46,057 bases of DNA from a bacterium. GTDB lineage: Bacteria; Actinomycetota; Aquicultoria; Aquicultorales; Aquicultoraceae. The notes below the pieces were generated by a model. The model ran no database searches, had not been told where the DNA came from, and worked only from the letters and a program-made list of their open reading frames with translations. The stretch lies in NCBI GenBank assembly GCA_902810715.1, contig CADDYS010000006.1, positions 1 to 46,057 on the forward strand, in the 5' to 3' direction. Below, one piece after another: positions 10,707 through 19,339 of the stretch (its first letter is position 1; every line of letters begins with the position of its first letter). The translations under genes were made by a program, and so were the position numbers.

Positions 10707-10997
10707 CACCTGGCACCACACCGCACTTGGCGTGTAAATTGAAAAAATGGCGTATAAGTGACGTGAAAGATATGGCGCGTATTTTCAGATTTTGGCGTGC
10801 AAGTGGCACGATTATTTTTTAGCACAATGTCATGATTAGCTAAAAAATGTCATGAATAATGTCACGATTTACGACATGATTGGGTAGTCGAGCACGCTCA
10901 GTTATGTCGAATCAACTTCTCTAGCTGCTCAAACGCTTTCATGATATTGTTTGAATAGTGACTTGCCTGGTCACAGCAGTTTAGCAGGCTAAATACA

Positions 10998-11028
10998 AAA
11001 TGCACCAGGTTTTTGTTCTGGTGCATTT
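10998..11028. terminator. 11 bp hairpin, terminator-like
   Basis: AAATGCACCAG (10998-11008) pairs perfectly with CTGGTGCATTT (11018-11028) around a 9 nt loop. A short T run (GCTTTTGGG) follows on the + strand. It lies 290 nt after the tRNA, between it and the converging hemerythrin gene, so it may stop transcription from either side. Confidence 0.45.
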
Positions 11029-11070
11029 GTGCTTTTGGGAGCCAAACTTCTAACGACCCTTAAAAATCGT

Positions 11071-11210
11071 GATAGGTGCCAATGATAGGTGATGATAGGT
11101 GCCAGATAGGTGCCAGGCTTGAAAGATTGAAAGATTGCAAGATTGCATAATGCGCTGATCTTGCAATCTTTCAAGCCTGGCACCACACCCATGGCACCAC
11201 ACCACCACAC
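11071..11210. repeat. GATAGGTGCCA direct repeats plus 21 bp inverted repeat
   Basis: GATAGGTG(CCA) occurs at 11071, 11084, 11094 and 11105. The last copy runs into GGTGCCAGGCTTGAAAGATTG (11109-11129), whose perfect inverse is at 11164-11184. After it come further CACCACACC words to 11210. The pattern looks like a small non-autonomous palindromic element that has gathered copies of its own end. Confidence 0.65.
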
Positions 11211-11269
11211 CCCAACCAAAAGCACGCGTGACGGTGCACTAGGCGCAGACTCGAGTTAAGATGTTGCCG

Positions 11270-11806
11270 CTATCCTTGCTCAAGCCCTAAAACTTTTTCC
11301 CTATAAAGTTCATGGATTATGCTGCTGTCGAATTTGCGAAAGGCCTCAAGCATCTGATCGCGTTCGTTCTGGCTGAAGTACTCCATAGATAGAGGAAAGA
11401 AGTGCTTGTCCTCTTTCTCGATATGCGCGGGATAAAACGTACTAAGTATGCTCATTGTTCTATTGATGTCTGCCAAAGCCTCGCCGCTTCCCTGCCCATA
11501 TCGCTCCTTGGCCTCAAGAAGTTCTTTGACAATCCCTCGTACGAAGGCGTGTTCCCGTATTAGCTCCTCCATCATGGCCCTGTGTTCAGGTAAGAGCGGC
11601 TTCGCCTCTAGCTCACCAAAAAGAATATGCTCTTCCTTTCCATGATGGCAGAAATCGGTATAGACCCTAAAGAAATCGACGGCGATCTCAATAAACCTTT
11701 GGTCTACCTTCTTGGTCGCCTGTATTCTTGAAAGCTCACGCTGAAGTAGAGGTATCATTCGTTCTATAAGCCTGTGCTCTGACATCAATTGCCCGGTTGG
11801 CGCCAT
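11270..11806 (-). CDS. Hemerythrin (HHE) domain protein
   Basis: Four-helix-bundle di-iron protein expected to bind O2 or sense iron, O2 or NO in the cytoplasm. Histidine motifs in order are SEHRLIERM (His 11), DFCHHGKEEH, LPEHRAMMEE, IREHAFVRG and YPAHIEKEDKHFFPL, which supply the usual His/Glu ligands. The 178 residues match single-domain hemerythrin-like proteins, with no attached signalling domain. I start at ATG 11806 because AAAGGAG lies 8 nt upstream. The longer frame to 11827 runs through that ribosome site. The gene stands alone, facing the tRNA. An O2- or NO-scavenging role would suit an anaerobe, but that is inference. Confidence 0.9.
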   Translation of the reverse strand: MAPTGQLMSEHRLIERMIPLLQRELSRIQATKKVDQRFIEIAVDFFRVYTDFCHHGKEEHILFGELEAKPLLPEHRAMMEELIREHAFVRGIVKELLEAKERYGQGSGEALADINRTMSILSTFYPAHIEKEDKHFFPLSMEYFSQNERDQMLEAFRKFDSSIIHELYREKVLGLEQG

Positions 11807-12057
11807 GTAAATATCTCCTTTTAACATGTATTTACCCTTTTGCTGTAAACTATATTAATCCCCCAACCATCGGCACCTCGCAGGCCCGATTATTCTTATG
11901 TAAGCACATCTGGTTTTTATTAAGGTTTCGCTCAACTCTTATGACAATCTTCTCCAAAATTACGAAGTAATAGGTTTAAAACAGTAAGACTAAGGAAAAA
12001 TTACTAAATCGAAGGCCAATAGAGAGCAGAAGGGCAGATGTAAAAGGGGAGATTAGG

Positions 12058-13884
12058 CTGGGGCTAAAGAAACTAATTTATTTAACAGCTGATATATTGC
12101 TCGTTGGTGTTGCCTGGCTTCTTGCGTTTCTACTCCGTTTCGGCGTGTATATACCTGTTGAGTACATTCAAGTGTTTTTATTATTAACGCCGCTTGCGAT
12201 TGCCATAAAGATCATCGTATTTTACATCTCAGGTTTCTATGGCCAGCTCTGGACGTATGCAAGCCTAAAAGAAGGGTTGAGATTGCTGTATGGGATAACC
12301 GTAGCCTCACTTATTATTTTAGCGGTGCTCTTTTTCACCCAGCAAAGTGATTTTCCTAGAGCAGTAATTGTTATCGATTGGCTCTTGACCTTATTCCTGG
12401 TAGGGGGGAGCTACTTCTTTATCCGGGCTAAGAAAGATATTTTTTCTTTAACCCCAAGGGGTGTAAAGCAGAAAAAAATAATTATTGTTGGGGCGGGGGA
12501 AGCCGGCAGCATGCTGGTAAAGCAGATGCAACGCAGTCCCGGGAAAGGATACAAACCGATAGCAATTCTAGATGATGACCTATCAAAGACTGGCTTAATG
12601 ATTCATGGGGTTAGAGTAGTTGGAAGCAGCAGGTCTATCCCAGCGATTATTGCCGACTACCCGGCCGATGAGATAGTTTTAGCAATCCCATCCGCTTCGC
12701 GAGAGGAAAGAAGACGTATTGCCATTGAGTGCAGAGACCTTGGCATTCCCTGTAAGACAGTGCCAGACATTACTGAGCTGGTGGACGATGAGATAAGCAT
12801 CTCCCAGATAAGAGATATAGACCCAAAAGAGTTGTTAGGTCGAAAAGAGACAAATATTGATCTCAAAGACACCGTAGATCGCTACAGAGGCAAAACCGTC
12901 CTCATTACTGGGGCGGCGGGCTCTATAGGCTCTGAACTCTGCCGCCAGATAGTTGATCTTGAACCAGAGAGGGTGGTTGCGACCGATATCTCGGAGAACG
13001 GGCTCTATCATCTTGAAGAGGAGATGATCTCCTGGCTAAACGGTAGTAGCAAGGTGACCTTCAACGTCCGGGTTATGGATGTTAGGGATAACCATGCGGT
13101 TGAAAGAATCCTTAAGACGTATAAGCCGGAGGCCATCTTTCATGCAGCGGCCTACAAGCATGTGCCTATGATGGAAAGACACCCCATTGAGGCCATGGAA
13201 AATAACTTCTTAGGTACCCGCGTTATGATAGAGGCTGCCAGGCGGCACAATTCTGAGAGGTTTGTCCTTATCTCTACCGACAAGGCTGTTAATCCAACAA
13301 GCATTATGGGCCTATCAAAGCGACTTGCCGAGCAATCCGTTAAAGTAGCGGCAAGCGAGAGCGGCAGTACTAAATTTATGGCTGTAAGATTTGGAAATGT
13401 TCTTGGCAGCAACGGAAGTGTTATTCCCAAGTTTAAGCGACAGATTAGTAGTGGAGGGCCCATAACTGTTACCCACCCCGATATTACCAGGTACTTTATG
13501 ACCATACATGAGGCCGTATATCTCGTTATTCAAGCGGCCGCAATGGGCAATGGCGGGGAGATATTTCTGCTTAATATGGGAGAGCCGGTGCGAATAGTTG
13601 ACCTGGCCCGGAGTATGATCAGGCTCTCCGGTCTGGAGCCGGAAAAAGATATACCGGTAGAATTTACCGGCCTCAGGCCGGGTGAAAAGCTCTATGAGGA
13701 ATTGTACGGGCAAGATGAGGCGATTAACAAGACACAGCATCCCCAGATATTTGAGGTATGCAGTGCTTGCAATGAGATGTTGCTCGTCGAGATGTTAAGT
13801 GAATTGGAGACTGTTGTAACTAAAGGGGACGGACTTAACTTTTCCAATTTTTTGAGCCGGAACTATCTTGCCCCGGCCGCTTAA
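12058..13884 (+). CDS. Membrane-bound UDP-sugar 4,6-dehydratase (CapD/WbpM family)
   Basis: NAD(P)-dependent short-chain dehydrogenase that probably converts UDP-GlcNAc to a 4-keto-6-deoxy sugar for surface glycan synthesis. An N-terminal membrane region with about four helices is followed by a first Rossmann domain (IIIVGAGEAGS, near residue 140) and the catalytic SDR domain (VLITGAAGSIGSELC, near 280). The usual catalytic Tyr is Met (STDKAVNPTSIMGLSK), as in this family. The first ATG/GTG/TTG of the frame is TTG 12097, but that would cut the first helix. The open frame upstream encodes GLKKLIYLTADILL. AGGGGAG at 12045-12051 is 6 nt before CTG 12058, so I propose a CTG start. It opens the glycan operon. 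Confidence 0.88.
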   Translation: MGLKKLIYLTADILLVGVAWLLAFLLRFGVYIPVEYIQVFLLLTPLAIAIKIIVFYISGFYGQLWTYASLKEGLRLLYGITVASLIILAVLFFTQQSDFPRAVIVIDWLLTLFLVGGSYFFIRAKKDIFSLTPRGVKQKKIIIVGAGEAGSMLVKQMQRSPGKGYKPIAILDDDLSKTGLMIHGVRVVGSSRSIPAIIADYPADEIVLAIPSASREERRRIAIECRDLGIPCKTVPDITELVDDEISISQIRDIDPKELLGRKETNIDLKDTVDRYRGKTVLITGAAGSIGSELCRQIVDLEPERVVATDISENGLYHLEEEMISWLNGSSKVTFNVRVMDVRDNHAVERILKTYKPEAIFHAAAYKHVPMMERHPIEAMENNFLGTRVMIEAARRHNSERFVLISTDKAVNPTSIMGLSKRLAEQSVKVAASESGSTKFMAVRFGNVLGSNGSVIPKFKRQISSGGPITVTHPDITRYFMTIHEAVYLVIQAAAMGNGGEIFLLNMGEPVRIVDLARSMIRLSGLEPEKDIPVEFTGLRPGEKLYEELYGQDEAINKTQHPQIFEVCSACNEMLLVEMLSELETVVTKGDGLNFSNFLSRNYLAPAA

Positions 13885-13909
13885 AAGTCATTTATAAAAG
13901 GAGTATCGG

Positions 13910-14968
13910 ATGAGGGATTTCTACAAAGGCAAGAGAATTCTCGTTACCGGCGCTGCCGGGACTGTCGGAAAAGAAGTGGTTAGACAACTCTACTCCTTCG
14001 CACCTTTAGAGCTTCGCCTTATGGATAACAATGAGTCGGAGATGTTCTTTCTTGCAGAAGAGTATAGAGACCAGGATATCTTCTGCTTCCTTGGAGATGT
14101 TAGAGATAGAGACAAGGTTGAAAAACTCTCAAAAGGAATCGATATCATTATCCACTCTGCTGCTTTTAAGCATGTACAGCTCTCCGAATACAACCCATTT
14201 GATGTGGTGCAGACAAACATAATCGGGGTTGAAAATATCATCCACGCGGCAACGGCATGCAACGTAAAGCGCGTTCTCTTTACAAGCAGCGACAAAGCGG
14301 TCAATCCAACCAACGTTATGGGCACCTCAAAACTTATGGGAGAGCGGCTTATCACCGCTGCCAATGCAGTGCGAAATGGTAGCGACACCATCTTTAGCAG
14401 CACACGGTTTGGTAATGTGATAGGTTCCAGAGGCTCGGTCGTCCCACTCTTTATGAAGCAGATTAAAAACGGTGGGCCCGTTACCTTAACCGACGAGAAG
14501 ATGACACGCTTTGTTATGATTATAGAAGAGGCAGCCAGGTTAGTACTAAAGTCGGCGACAATTGCCCGGGGCGGGGAAGTATTTGTCACCAAGATGCCGG
14601 TAGTTAAAATCCCTGATCTAGCTGAGGCAATGATAGAGCTTCTTGCCCCAAAATATGGCTACAGCCCCCCAGATATTGGCATCGTTGAGATAGGCGCTAA
14701 GCCCGGTGAAAAGCTCTATGAAGAGCTTATGAATGAGGAAGAGGTCCATCGCTCTATGGAGCTCAAGGACATGTTTGTCATCACACCGGCCTTTAGGTCC
14801 ATTTATGAATCTATAACATACCTGTACCCAGATGTCGTCCCTGAAAAGGTGCAAAGATCGTATGTTTCTGCCAACGAGGAGTCGATGGATAAGGAATCCA
14901 TCAAGCAATACCTAATTGAGAACAAGGTCATCGAGAGCGTTGAGGATATCCTATTGGAGGTGGCTTGA
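13910..14968 (+). CDS. SDR-family UDP-HexNAc 4,6-dehydratase-like protein
   Basis: Soluble member of the polysaccharide-biosynthesis SDR family (352 residues), acting on a nucleotide sugar in the cytoplasm. The dinucleotide-binding loop is VTGAAGTVGKEV near residue 10. The active-site segment SSDKAVNPTNVMGTSK has Met for Tyr, the mark of the 4,6-dehydratase group that includes FlaA1/PseB and CapD. KPGEKLYEEL near the C-terminus is also typical. It starts at ATG 13910 behind AAAGGAG, 25 nt after the membrane-bound dehydratase, and ends 2 nt before the sulfoquinovose synthase. Two such enzymes side by side suggest two different 6-deoxy sugars or a dehydratase/epimerase division of labour. Confidence 0.88.
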   Translation: MRDFYKGKRILVTGAAGTVGKEVVRQLYSFAPLELRLMDNNESEMFFLAEEYRDQDIFCFLGDVRDRDKVEKLSKGIDIIIHSAAFKHVQLSEYNPFDVVQTNIIGVENIIHAATACNVKRVLFTSSDKAVNPTNVMGTSKLMGERLITAANAVRNGSDTIFSSTRFGNVIGSRGSVVPLFMKQIKNGGPVTLTDEKMTRFVMIIEEAARLVLKSATIARGGEVFVTKMPVVKIPDLAEAMIELLAPKYGYSPPDIGIVEIGAKPGEKLYEELMNEEEVHRSMELKDMFVITPAFRSIYESITYLYPDVVPEKVQRSYVSANEESMDKESIKQYLIENKVIESVEDILLEVA

Positions 14969-14970
14969 GG

Positions 14971-16182
14971 ATGAGGGTTTTGGTACTGGGGGCCGACGGG
15001 TATCTAGGTTGGCCAACGTGTATGTACTTTTCCAGGCGGGGCCATGATGTTATAGGGGTGGACAATTACTTCAGGAGAAGTGCCGCAACTGAGCTTGATT
15101 GTGAGCCTCTAATTCCGGTCCCAAATCTTATGCAGAGAGCAAGGGTATGGCAGGAGATGACCGGCAAGGATATGGATATCCACATTGGAGATGTCACCGA
15201 TTACCCCTTTCTTAAAAGCATATTTAAGGATTATAGGCCAGATGTTGTCGTTCATTATGCGGAACAGCCTTCCGCCCCTTACTCAATGATAGACCATGAT
15301 AAAGCAGCTTTCACTGTGAGAAATAACCTCATCAGCACTCTTAATGTTGCCTATGCAGTACAAGAGGTCGCGCCGGAGTGCCATATCGTAAAACTTGGCA
15401 CTATGGGCGAGTATGGTACTCCCGATATCGATATAGAGGAGGGCTTTATAGAGATAGAGCATAAAGGCCGCAAGGACAGATTTCTTTTCCCAAGGCAGGC
15501 AAGCTCTCTTTACCATACCACTAAGATCCAGGACACTGACATGCTCTGGTTCTATATCAGGACATGGGGCATAAGAGCAACGGACCTCATGCAGGGCCCC
15601 GTATATGGAGTCTCTACCGAAGAGGCAGATATTAATCTTTCTCTTATGCCTCACTTTAACTACGATGAGATATTTGGCACCGTCTTAAACAGATTTGTGG
15701 TCCAGGCAGTAGCAGGCCATCCCTTAACCATATACGGCAAGGGGGATCAGATAAGGGGATATTTAAACATCAAAGACACTTTAGCCTGTGTGTATCTTTC
15801 TGCCATGAACCCGGCGGAGCCAGGCGAGTTCAGGATATTTAATCAAGTTACAGAGACGTTTTCTGTAAATGAGCTTGCTAAGAAAGTAAAGAGAGTTGGG
15901 GAGAGCCTTGGCTACAAGATAGAGGTTAGGAACTACGAAAACCCGAGAGTGGAGAAGGAAGAACATTACTACAACCCGAAATATACCGGTCTTCTTGAGC
16001 TTGGACTAAAGCCCCACTACCTCACCGATGAGGTTCTTGGAGAGATGTTTAGGATTGTTGAGGAGTATAAACACAATATATACGATCACAAGATATTTAG
16101 GGGGATTAAGTGGCAGCAAGAGAGTTGCGAAGAAAAATTCAACCATCAACCAGCGAAGCTACACAAGTTCATTCGGGTTTGA
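14971..16182 (+). CDS. sqdB: UDP-sulfoquinovose synthase (SQD1/SqdB-like)
   Basis: Makes UDP-sulfoquinovose from UDP-glucose and sulfite. The protein (403 residues) resembles plant SQD1 over its whole length: GADGYLGWP at the NAD site, HYAEQPSAPYSMID, KLGTMGEYGTPDIDIEEG with the active-site Thr, ASSLYHTTK supplying Tyr 181 and Lys 185, WGIRATDLMQGPVYGV, YGKGDQIRGYLNIKDT and NPRVEKEEHYYNPKYTGLLELGL. I recall these blocks as nearly identical in SQD1. It starts at ATG 14971, 7 nt after GGAGGTGG. No sulfolipid synthase (SqdX/SQD2-like) lies beside it. All neighbours are surface-glycan genes, so the sugar probably enters a polysaccharide or glycoprotein glycan, as for archaeal Agl3. Confidence 0.9.
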   Translation: MRVLVLGADGYLGWPTCMYFSRRGHDVIGVDNYFRRSAATELDCEPLIPVPNLMQRARVWQEMTGKDMDIHIGDVTDYPFLKSIFKDYRPDVVVHYAEQPSAPYSMIDHDKAAFTVRNNLISTLNVAYAVQEVAPECHIVKLGTMGEYGTPDIDIEEGFIEIEHKGRKDRFLFPRQASSLYHTTKIQDTDMLWFYIRTWGIRATDLMQGPVYGVSTEEADINLSLMPHFNYDEIFGTVLNRFVVQAVAGHPLTIYGKGDQIRGYLNIKDTLACVYLSAMNPAEPGEFRIFNQVTETFSVNELAKKVKRVGESLGYKIEVRNYENPRVEKEEHYYNPKYTGLLELGLKPHYLTDEVLGEMFRIVEEYKHNIYDHKIFRGIKWQQESCEEKFNHQPAKLHKFIRV

Positions 16183-17483
16183 GAGCAATTCCTTTCCGGG
16201 GATTATCATTACGTCATAACATTTCCTGGACGCTGGTTGGAAATTTAGTCTATGCTGGCTGCAATGGTGGAATGCTTGTTACCCTTGCCAAACTTGGGAA
16301 CCCGGTGATGGTTGGTCAACTTGCACTTGCGCTTGCTGTTACTACACCGGTGTTCACGTTCTCCAACCTGCAATTGAGCAATATCCAGGCCACCGATGCA
16401 AGATACGAGTATCTTTTCGGTGATTACCTAGGGTTAAGGATCATCACGACGGTGCTCGCACTTCTAGTTACTCTGGGAACTACCCTGTTAGTTAAGTATC
16501 ACCCAGAGACGACACTTATCATCATGGTTGTAGGTATAACAAGGGCGTTCGCTTCCATAAGTGATGTATATTACGGGCTTCTTCAGCAACATGAGCGGAT
16601 GGATCGCATTGCTAAATCAATGATAATCGAGGGTCTCTTATCACTAATAATGCTAGGTGCTGGAGTGTATTTTACTGGCAGTATGCTATGGGGCGTTATC
16701 GGATCAGCAACCGCCCAGGTATTGGTTCTCGTTGGCTACGACATTCGAAGCGGCTCATTGGTCCTGAAAACCATGGCGAGAACATCGGGAGACGAGTCAA
16801 TTAGTAGAGCTGATCCAGCAATAGAATTGCGGCCACACTGGTCGATAGAGGCGCTGTGGAAACTAGCATGGCTAGCCTTGCCACTGGGTTTTGTGGCGAT
16901 GCTGAGCTCTCTCTATACCAACATCCCTCGCTATTTTATAGAGCATTACTTGGGTGAACGAGAGTTAGGTATATTTGCCGCCATGGCATACCTGATTATA
17001 GGGGGGAGTACTGTGGCAAATGCGCTGGGGCAATCGACCAGGCCACGGTTAGCTAAATACTATGCAGCGGGCAATAGCAAGGCATTCCGCACGCTTCTCC
17101 TCAAGTTAGTAGGCGTTGGTATTCTACTAGGTACCGTGGGCGTGTTAGCCGCTTTGATTGCTGGCCGGGAGATACTAATCCTCCTTTATAGGCCTGAGTA
17201 TGCTAATCACGCGAGCGTTCTTATCTGGCTAATGGTCGCTGCGGGGATTGGCTATGTGGGTAGCTCTCTTGGCAATGGGATTCTTGCAACCAGGGCATTT
17301 AGTCGATATATCATTCCCCACCTGGTAGTAGTTGCAGGTATTATCGGATTCTCAGCACTTCTAATTCCTGCTTATGGTCTTATTGGTGCTGCGTGGGCTT
17401 TGTGTGCAGTTAGTTTAGTAGGTCTTGTCGCAATTATCGTTATCCTAAAAACCATGAGGAGGCAAGCAATAACCTTATCCTAG
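16110..17483 (+). CDS. Polysaccharide flippase (Wzx/MOP family)
   Basis: Integral membrane protein (457 residues, about 12 hydrophobic helices) expected to flip lipid-linked oligosaccharide units across the membrane. No strong sequence motif exists for this family. The call rests on the helix pattern, the short cytoplasmic N-terminus followed by RHNISWTLVGNLVYAGCNGG, and its place in the locus. The chosen GTG 16110 has AGGGGG 4-9 nt upstream and overlaps the end of sqdB by 73 nt. A later start inside the frame would lose this site. The next gene begins 8 nt after its stop with its own AGGAGG. Confidence 0.85.
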   Translation: MAARELRRKIQPSTSEATQVHSGLRAIPFRGLSLRHNISWTLVGNLVYAGCNGGMLVTLAKLGNPVMVGQLALALAVTTPVFTFSNLQLSNIQATDARYEYLFGDYLGLRIITTVLALLVTLGTTLLVKYHPETTLIIMVVGITRAFASISDVYYGLLQQHERMDRIAKSMIIEGLLSLIMLGAGVYFTGSMLWGVIGSATAQVLVLVGYDIRSGSLVLKTMARTSGDESISRADPAIELRPHWSIEALWKLAWLALPLGFVAMLSSLYTNIPRYFIEHYLGERELGIFAAMAYLIIGGSTVANALGQSTRPRLAKYYAAGNSKAFRTLLLKLVGVGILLGTVGVLAALIAGREILILLYRPEYANHASVLIWLMVAAGIGYVGSSLGNGILATRAFSRYIIPHLVVVAGIIGFSALLIPAYGLIGAAWALCAVSLVGLVAIIVILKTMRRQAITLS

Positions 17484-17491
17484 GAGGTACT

Positions 17492-18202
17492 ATGTGTGAT
17501 CAATCCTGTATCAGGTTTGGGCAAGATTACTTTACAGAAGATATAGTCAGAAGGAAAGCTGTCATTGAGGTAGGCTCTCGCAACGTTAATGGTTCGCTTC
17601 GTCCTGTCATTGAGAACCTTAATCCGCAAAGTTATTTAGGGGTTGACCTAGAGGAAGGTTTGGGAGTGGATGAAATCTGCGATGCAGGCAAACTGGTTGA
17701 ACACTTCGGTTCTGAGGCGTTTGATTTATTAATATCAACATTTTTAGTAGAGCACGTATGCGACTGGCGCAAAGTCATTAGCAACTTTAAGCATATTTTA
17801 AAACCGAACGGTACACTGTTAGTATCCACAGCATCGAAAGATTTTCCGTATCATGGTTACCCTTTTGATTACTGGAGGTATGAGCTGGATGATTTGCAGA
17901 TAATCTTTTCTGATTTTATTGTTGAGGTGCTTGAGGAAGATATCTCTAAGCAGCTCGTCTATATCATTGCAAGAAAACCGCCTATTTTTGAGGAAAAGGA
18001 TCTGTCAGATTACCAGCTTTACTCCATTATTAGAGGAGTTCGCATACCAAAAATTCTTACTAAAGATATCGTGCTGTTTAAGATCAAGCATCCTTCTCTT
18101 GGACTGCGGAAAATTACAGCCATTGTAGCCCGGTGGCTGCCAATACCAGTTAAGCATGCCATAAAACGGCTTTTGGTTATTTTTGGAACGGGTCTTACTT
18201 AA
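17492..18202 (+). CDS. SAM-dependent methyltransferase (class I), glycan locus
   Basis: Predicted methyltransferase of 236 residues. A degenerate motif I (VIEVGSRNVNGS) is followed by an acidic loop YLGVDLEEG, then FDLLISTFLVEHVCDWRKVISNFKHILKPNGTLLVST, the usual core of Rossmann methyltransferases. A conserved-looking PYHGYPFDYWRY patch follows and may shape the substrate site. It could methylate a sugar of the polymer or cap its end. Substrate and position cannot be read from the sequence. AGGAGG at 17483-17488 supports ATG 17492. Base composition turns noticeably A+T-richer from here on. The 129 nt after it hold no gene. Confidence 0.82.
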   Translation: MCDQSCIRFGQDYFTEDIVRRKAVIEVGSRNVNGSLRPVIENLNPQSYLGVDLEEGLGVDEICDAGKLVEHFGSEAFDLLISTFLVEHVCDWRKVISNFKHILKPNGTLLVSTASKDFPYHGYPFDYWRYELDDLQIIFSDFIVEVLEEDISKQLVYIIARKPPIFEEKDLSDYQLYSIIRGVRIPKILTKDIVLFKIKHPSLGLRKITAIVARWLPIPVKHAIKRLLVIFGTGLT

Positions 18203-18331
18203 AATGTGGGTATGATTGGTGACCGTGCTGATAAATGACTTAAGTGGTTCTTTATGCTGGCAATGGATGAATGAGAAGCTAGTGCAAAGTTACTTTGTAA
18301 TCATCACAGTTTCTGTTGAAAGGACGAGGCC

Positions 18332-19339
18332 ATGATAGATGCGCTGAGCGATAACGCAATCCGTGCTAGTTCTTGTTCTGATTGCTATCTATGCGGTACA
18401 CAGGGCAAAATTCTTTACCGGGGTTTAAGTGATCGCCTTTTTGGATCACCGGGGGAATGGAATTTGAAAACATGCTCGAATCCTGAATGCCGACTGGTGT
18501 GGCTAGACCCGATGCCGCTGAAAGAAGATATCGGCAAGGCTTATAAGACCTATTTTACACATGGGAAAAACAAATCCAATAGCCAAGATAAAGACTTAAA
18601 GGAAGCTATCTTGGCTAACTTAGGAAAAATTTATAGAGCAATGTTGCGGGCAACGCCGCTTTATTATGAACGCAAGAAGCGATCTTTGATGTACCTGGAT
18701 AAATTAACACCTGGTAGGCTGCTTGACGTGGGCTGTGGAAATGGTGATCAACTCGTCCAAGCACGCGCCCTAGGCTGGAAGGTAGAAGGCCAGGAGATTG
18801 ACCCGAAAGCAGCTGAATATGCCCGCAATGTTCATGGTCTTACGGTGCATCTAGGCACTTTGGAGGAGCTAGCATTTCCAGATGCAACGTTTGATGCAAT
18901 TATTGTAAGTCACGTTATCGAGCACGTGCATGATCCAATAGGGCTTCTTAAAGAATGCTATCGAATATTAAAACCTAACGGCTCATTGTTTGTGTTTACA
19001 CCAAATATTGAAAGTTTTGGTCACAGGTACTTTAAATCGTATTGGTATGCCCTTGACCCGCCAAGACATCTGTATCTTTTTTCCATGAGTTCTCTCCGTA
19101 TATGTGCTAAAAGAGCAGGATACGGATCGATTAATATTTGGACCGCCTTACCTTACAAACCAGGCATATTTCTTGCTAGTCAGGATATTCAGGTGAAGGG
19201 TATGCACGAGATAGGTGAGCCTAAACGGCCATCTCTGCTTAGGTTTATCCAAGCATCTGGGTTACAGTTTTGGGAGTTATTTCTTAGATTTTGGATTCCT
19301 AAAGTTGGTGAAGAGTTAGTGTTAAGAGCAATTAAATGA
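18332..19339 (+). CDS. SAM-dependent methyltransferase with N-terminal Cys cluster
   Basis: Methyltransferase of 335 residues. The N-terminus carries a probable zinc knuckle, Cys 18/21 (CYLC) with a second Cys pair about 30 residues later (CSNPEC), as in methyltransferases of polysaccharide and nucleotide-sugar loci. The Rossmann core has LLDVGCGNGDQL (motif I), VEGQEIDPKA, FDAIIVSHVIEHVHDP and LLKECYRILKPNGSLFVFTP. The last third (about 230-335) is a separate region with RHLYLFSMSSL. Its target is probably a sugar in the repeat unit. The stop overlaps the start of the next glycosyltransferase by 4 nt (ATGA), so the two are translationally coupled. Confidence 0.84.
   Translation: MIDALSDNAIRASSCSDCYLCGTQGKILYRGLSDRLFGSPGEWNLKTCSNPECRLVWLDPMPLKEDIGKAYKTYFTHGKNKSNSQDKDLKEAILANLGKIYRAMLRATPLYYERKKRSLMYLDKLTPGRLLDVGCGNGDQLVQARALGWKVEGQEIDPKAAEYARNVHGLTVHLGTLEELAFPDATFDAIIVSHVIEHVHDPIGLLKECYRILKPNGSLFVFTPNIESFGHRYFKSYWYALDPPRHLYLFSMSSLRICAKRAGYGSINIWTALPYKPGIFLASQDIQVKGMHEIGEPKRPSLLRFIQASGLQFWELFLRFWIPKVGEELVLRAIK

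Larger units (their letters stand above)
10707..11269. other. Gene-free, repeat-rich segment after tRNA-Leu
   Basis: I see no credible gene here. It holds several repeat families. Four degenerate TGGCGTG-type repeats start at 10728, 10748, 10773 and 10793 (20, 25 and 20 bp apart). ATGTCATGA words lie at about 10826-10880. An 11 bp hairpin is at 10998-11028. GATAGGTGCCA repeats and a 21 bp inverted repeat occupy 11071-11184. CCTGGCACCACACC is present at both 10709-10722, directly behind the tRNA, and 11176-11189. Confidence 0.65.

Noticed and set aside
10589-10822. Open frames on both strands across the tRNA-Leu gene and its repeats
   Set aside because: They run through the tRNA and through degenerate repeats, have no ribosome site and encode no recognisable protein.
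10709-11189. Integrated phage or integrative element at tRNA-Leu
   Set aside because: There is no integrase, excisionase or cargo gene, and the segment is only about 480 bp. I keep only the repeat observation.
14965-14970. TTG 14965 as the start of the sulfoquinovose synthase
   Set aside because: It is only 1 nt behind GGAGGTGG. ATG 14971 has the right spacing and begins at the conserved sequence.
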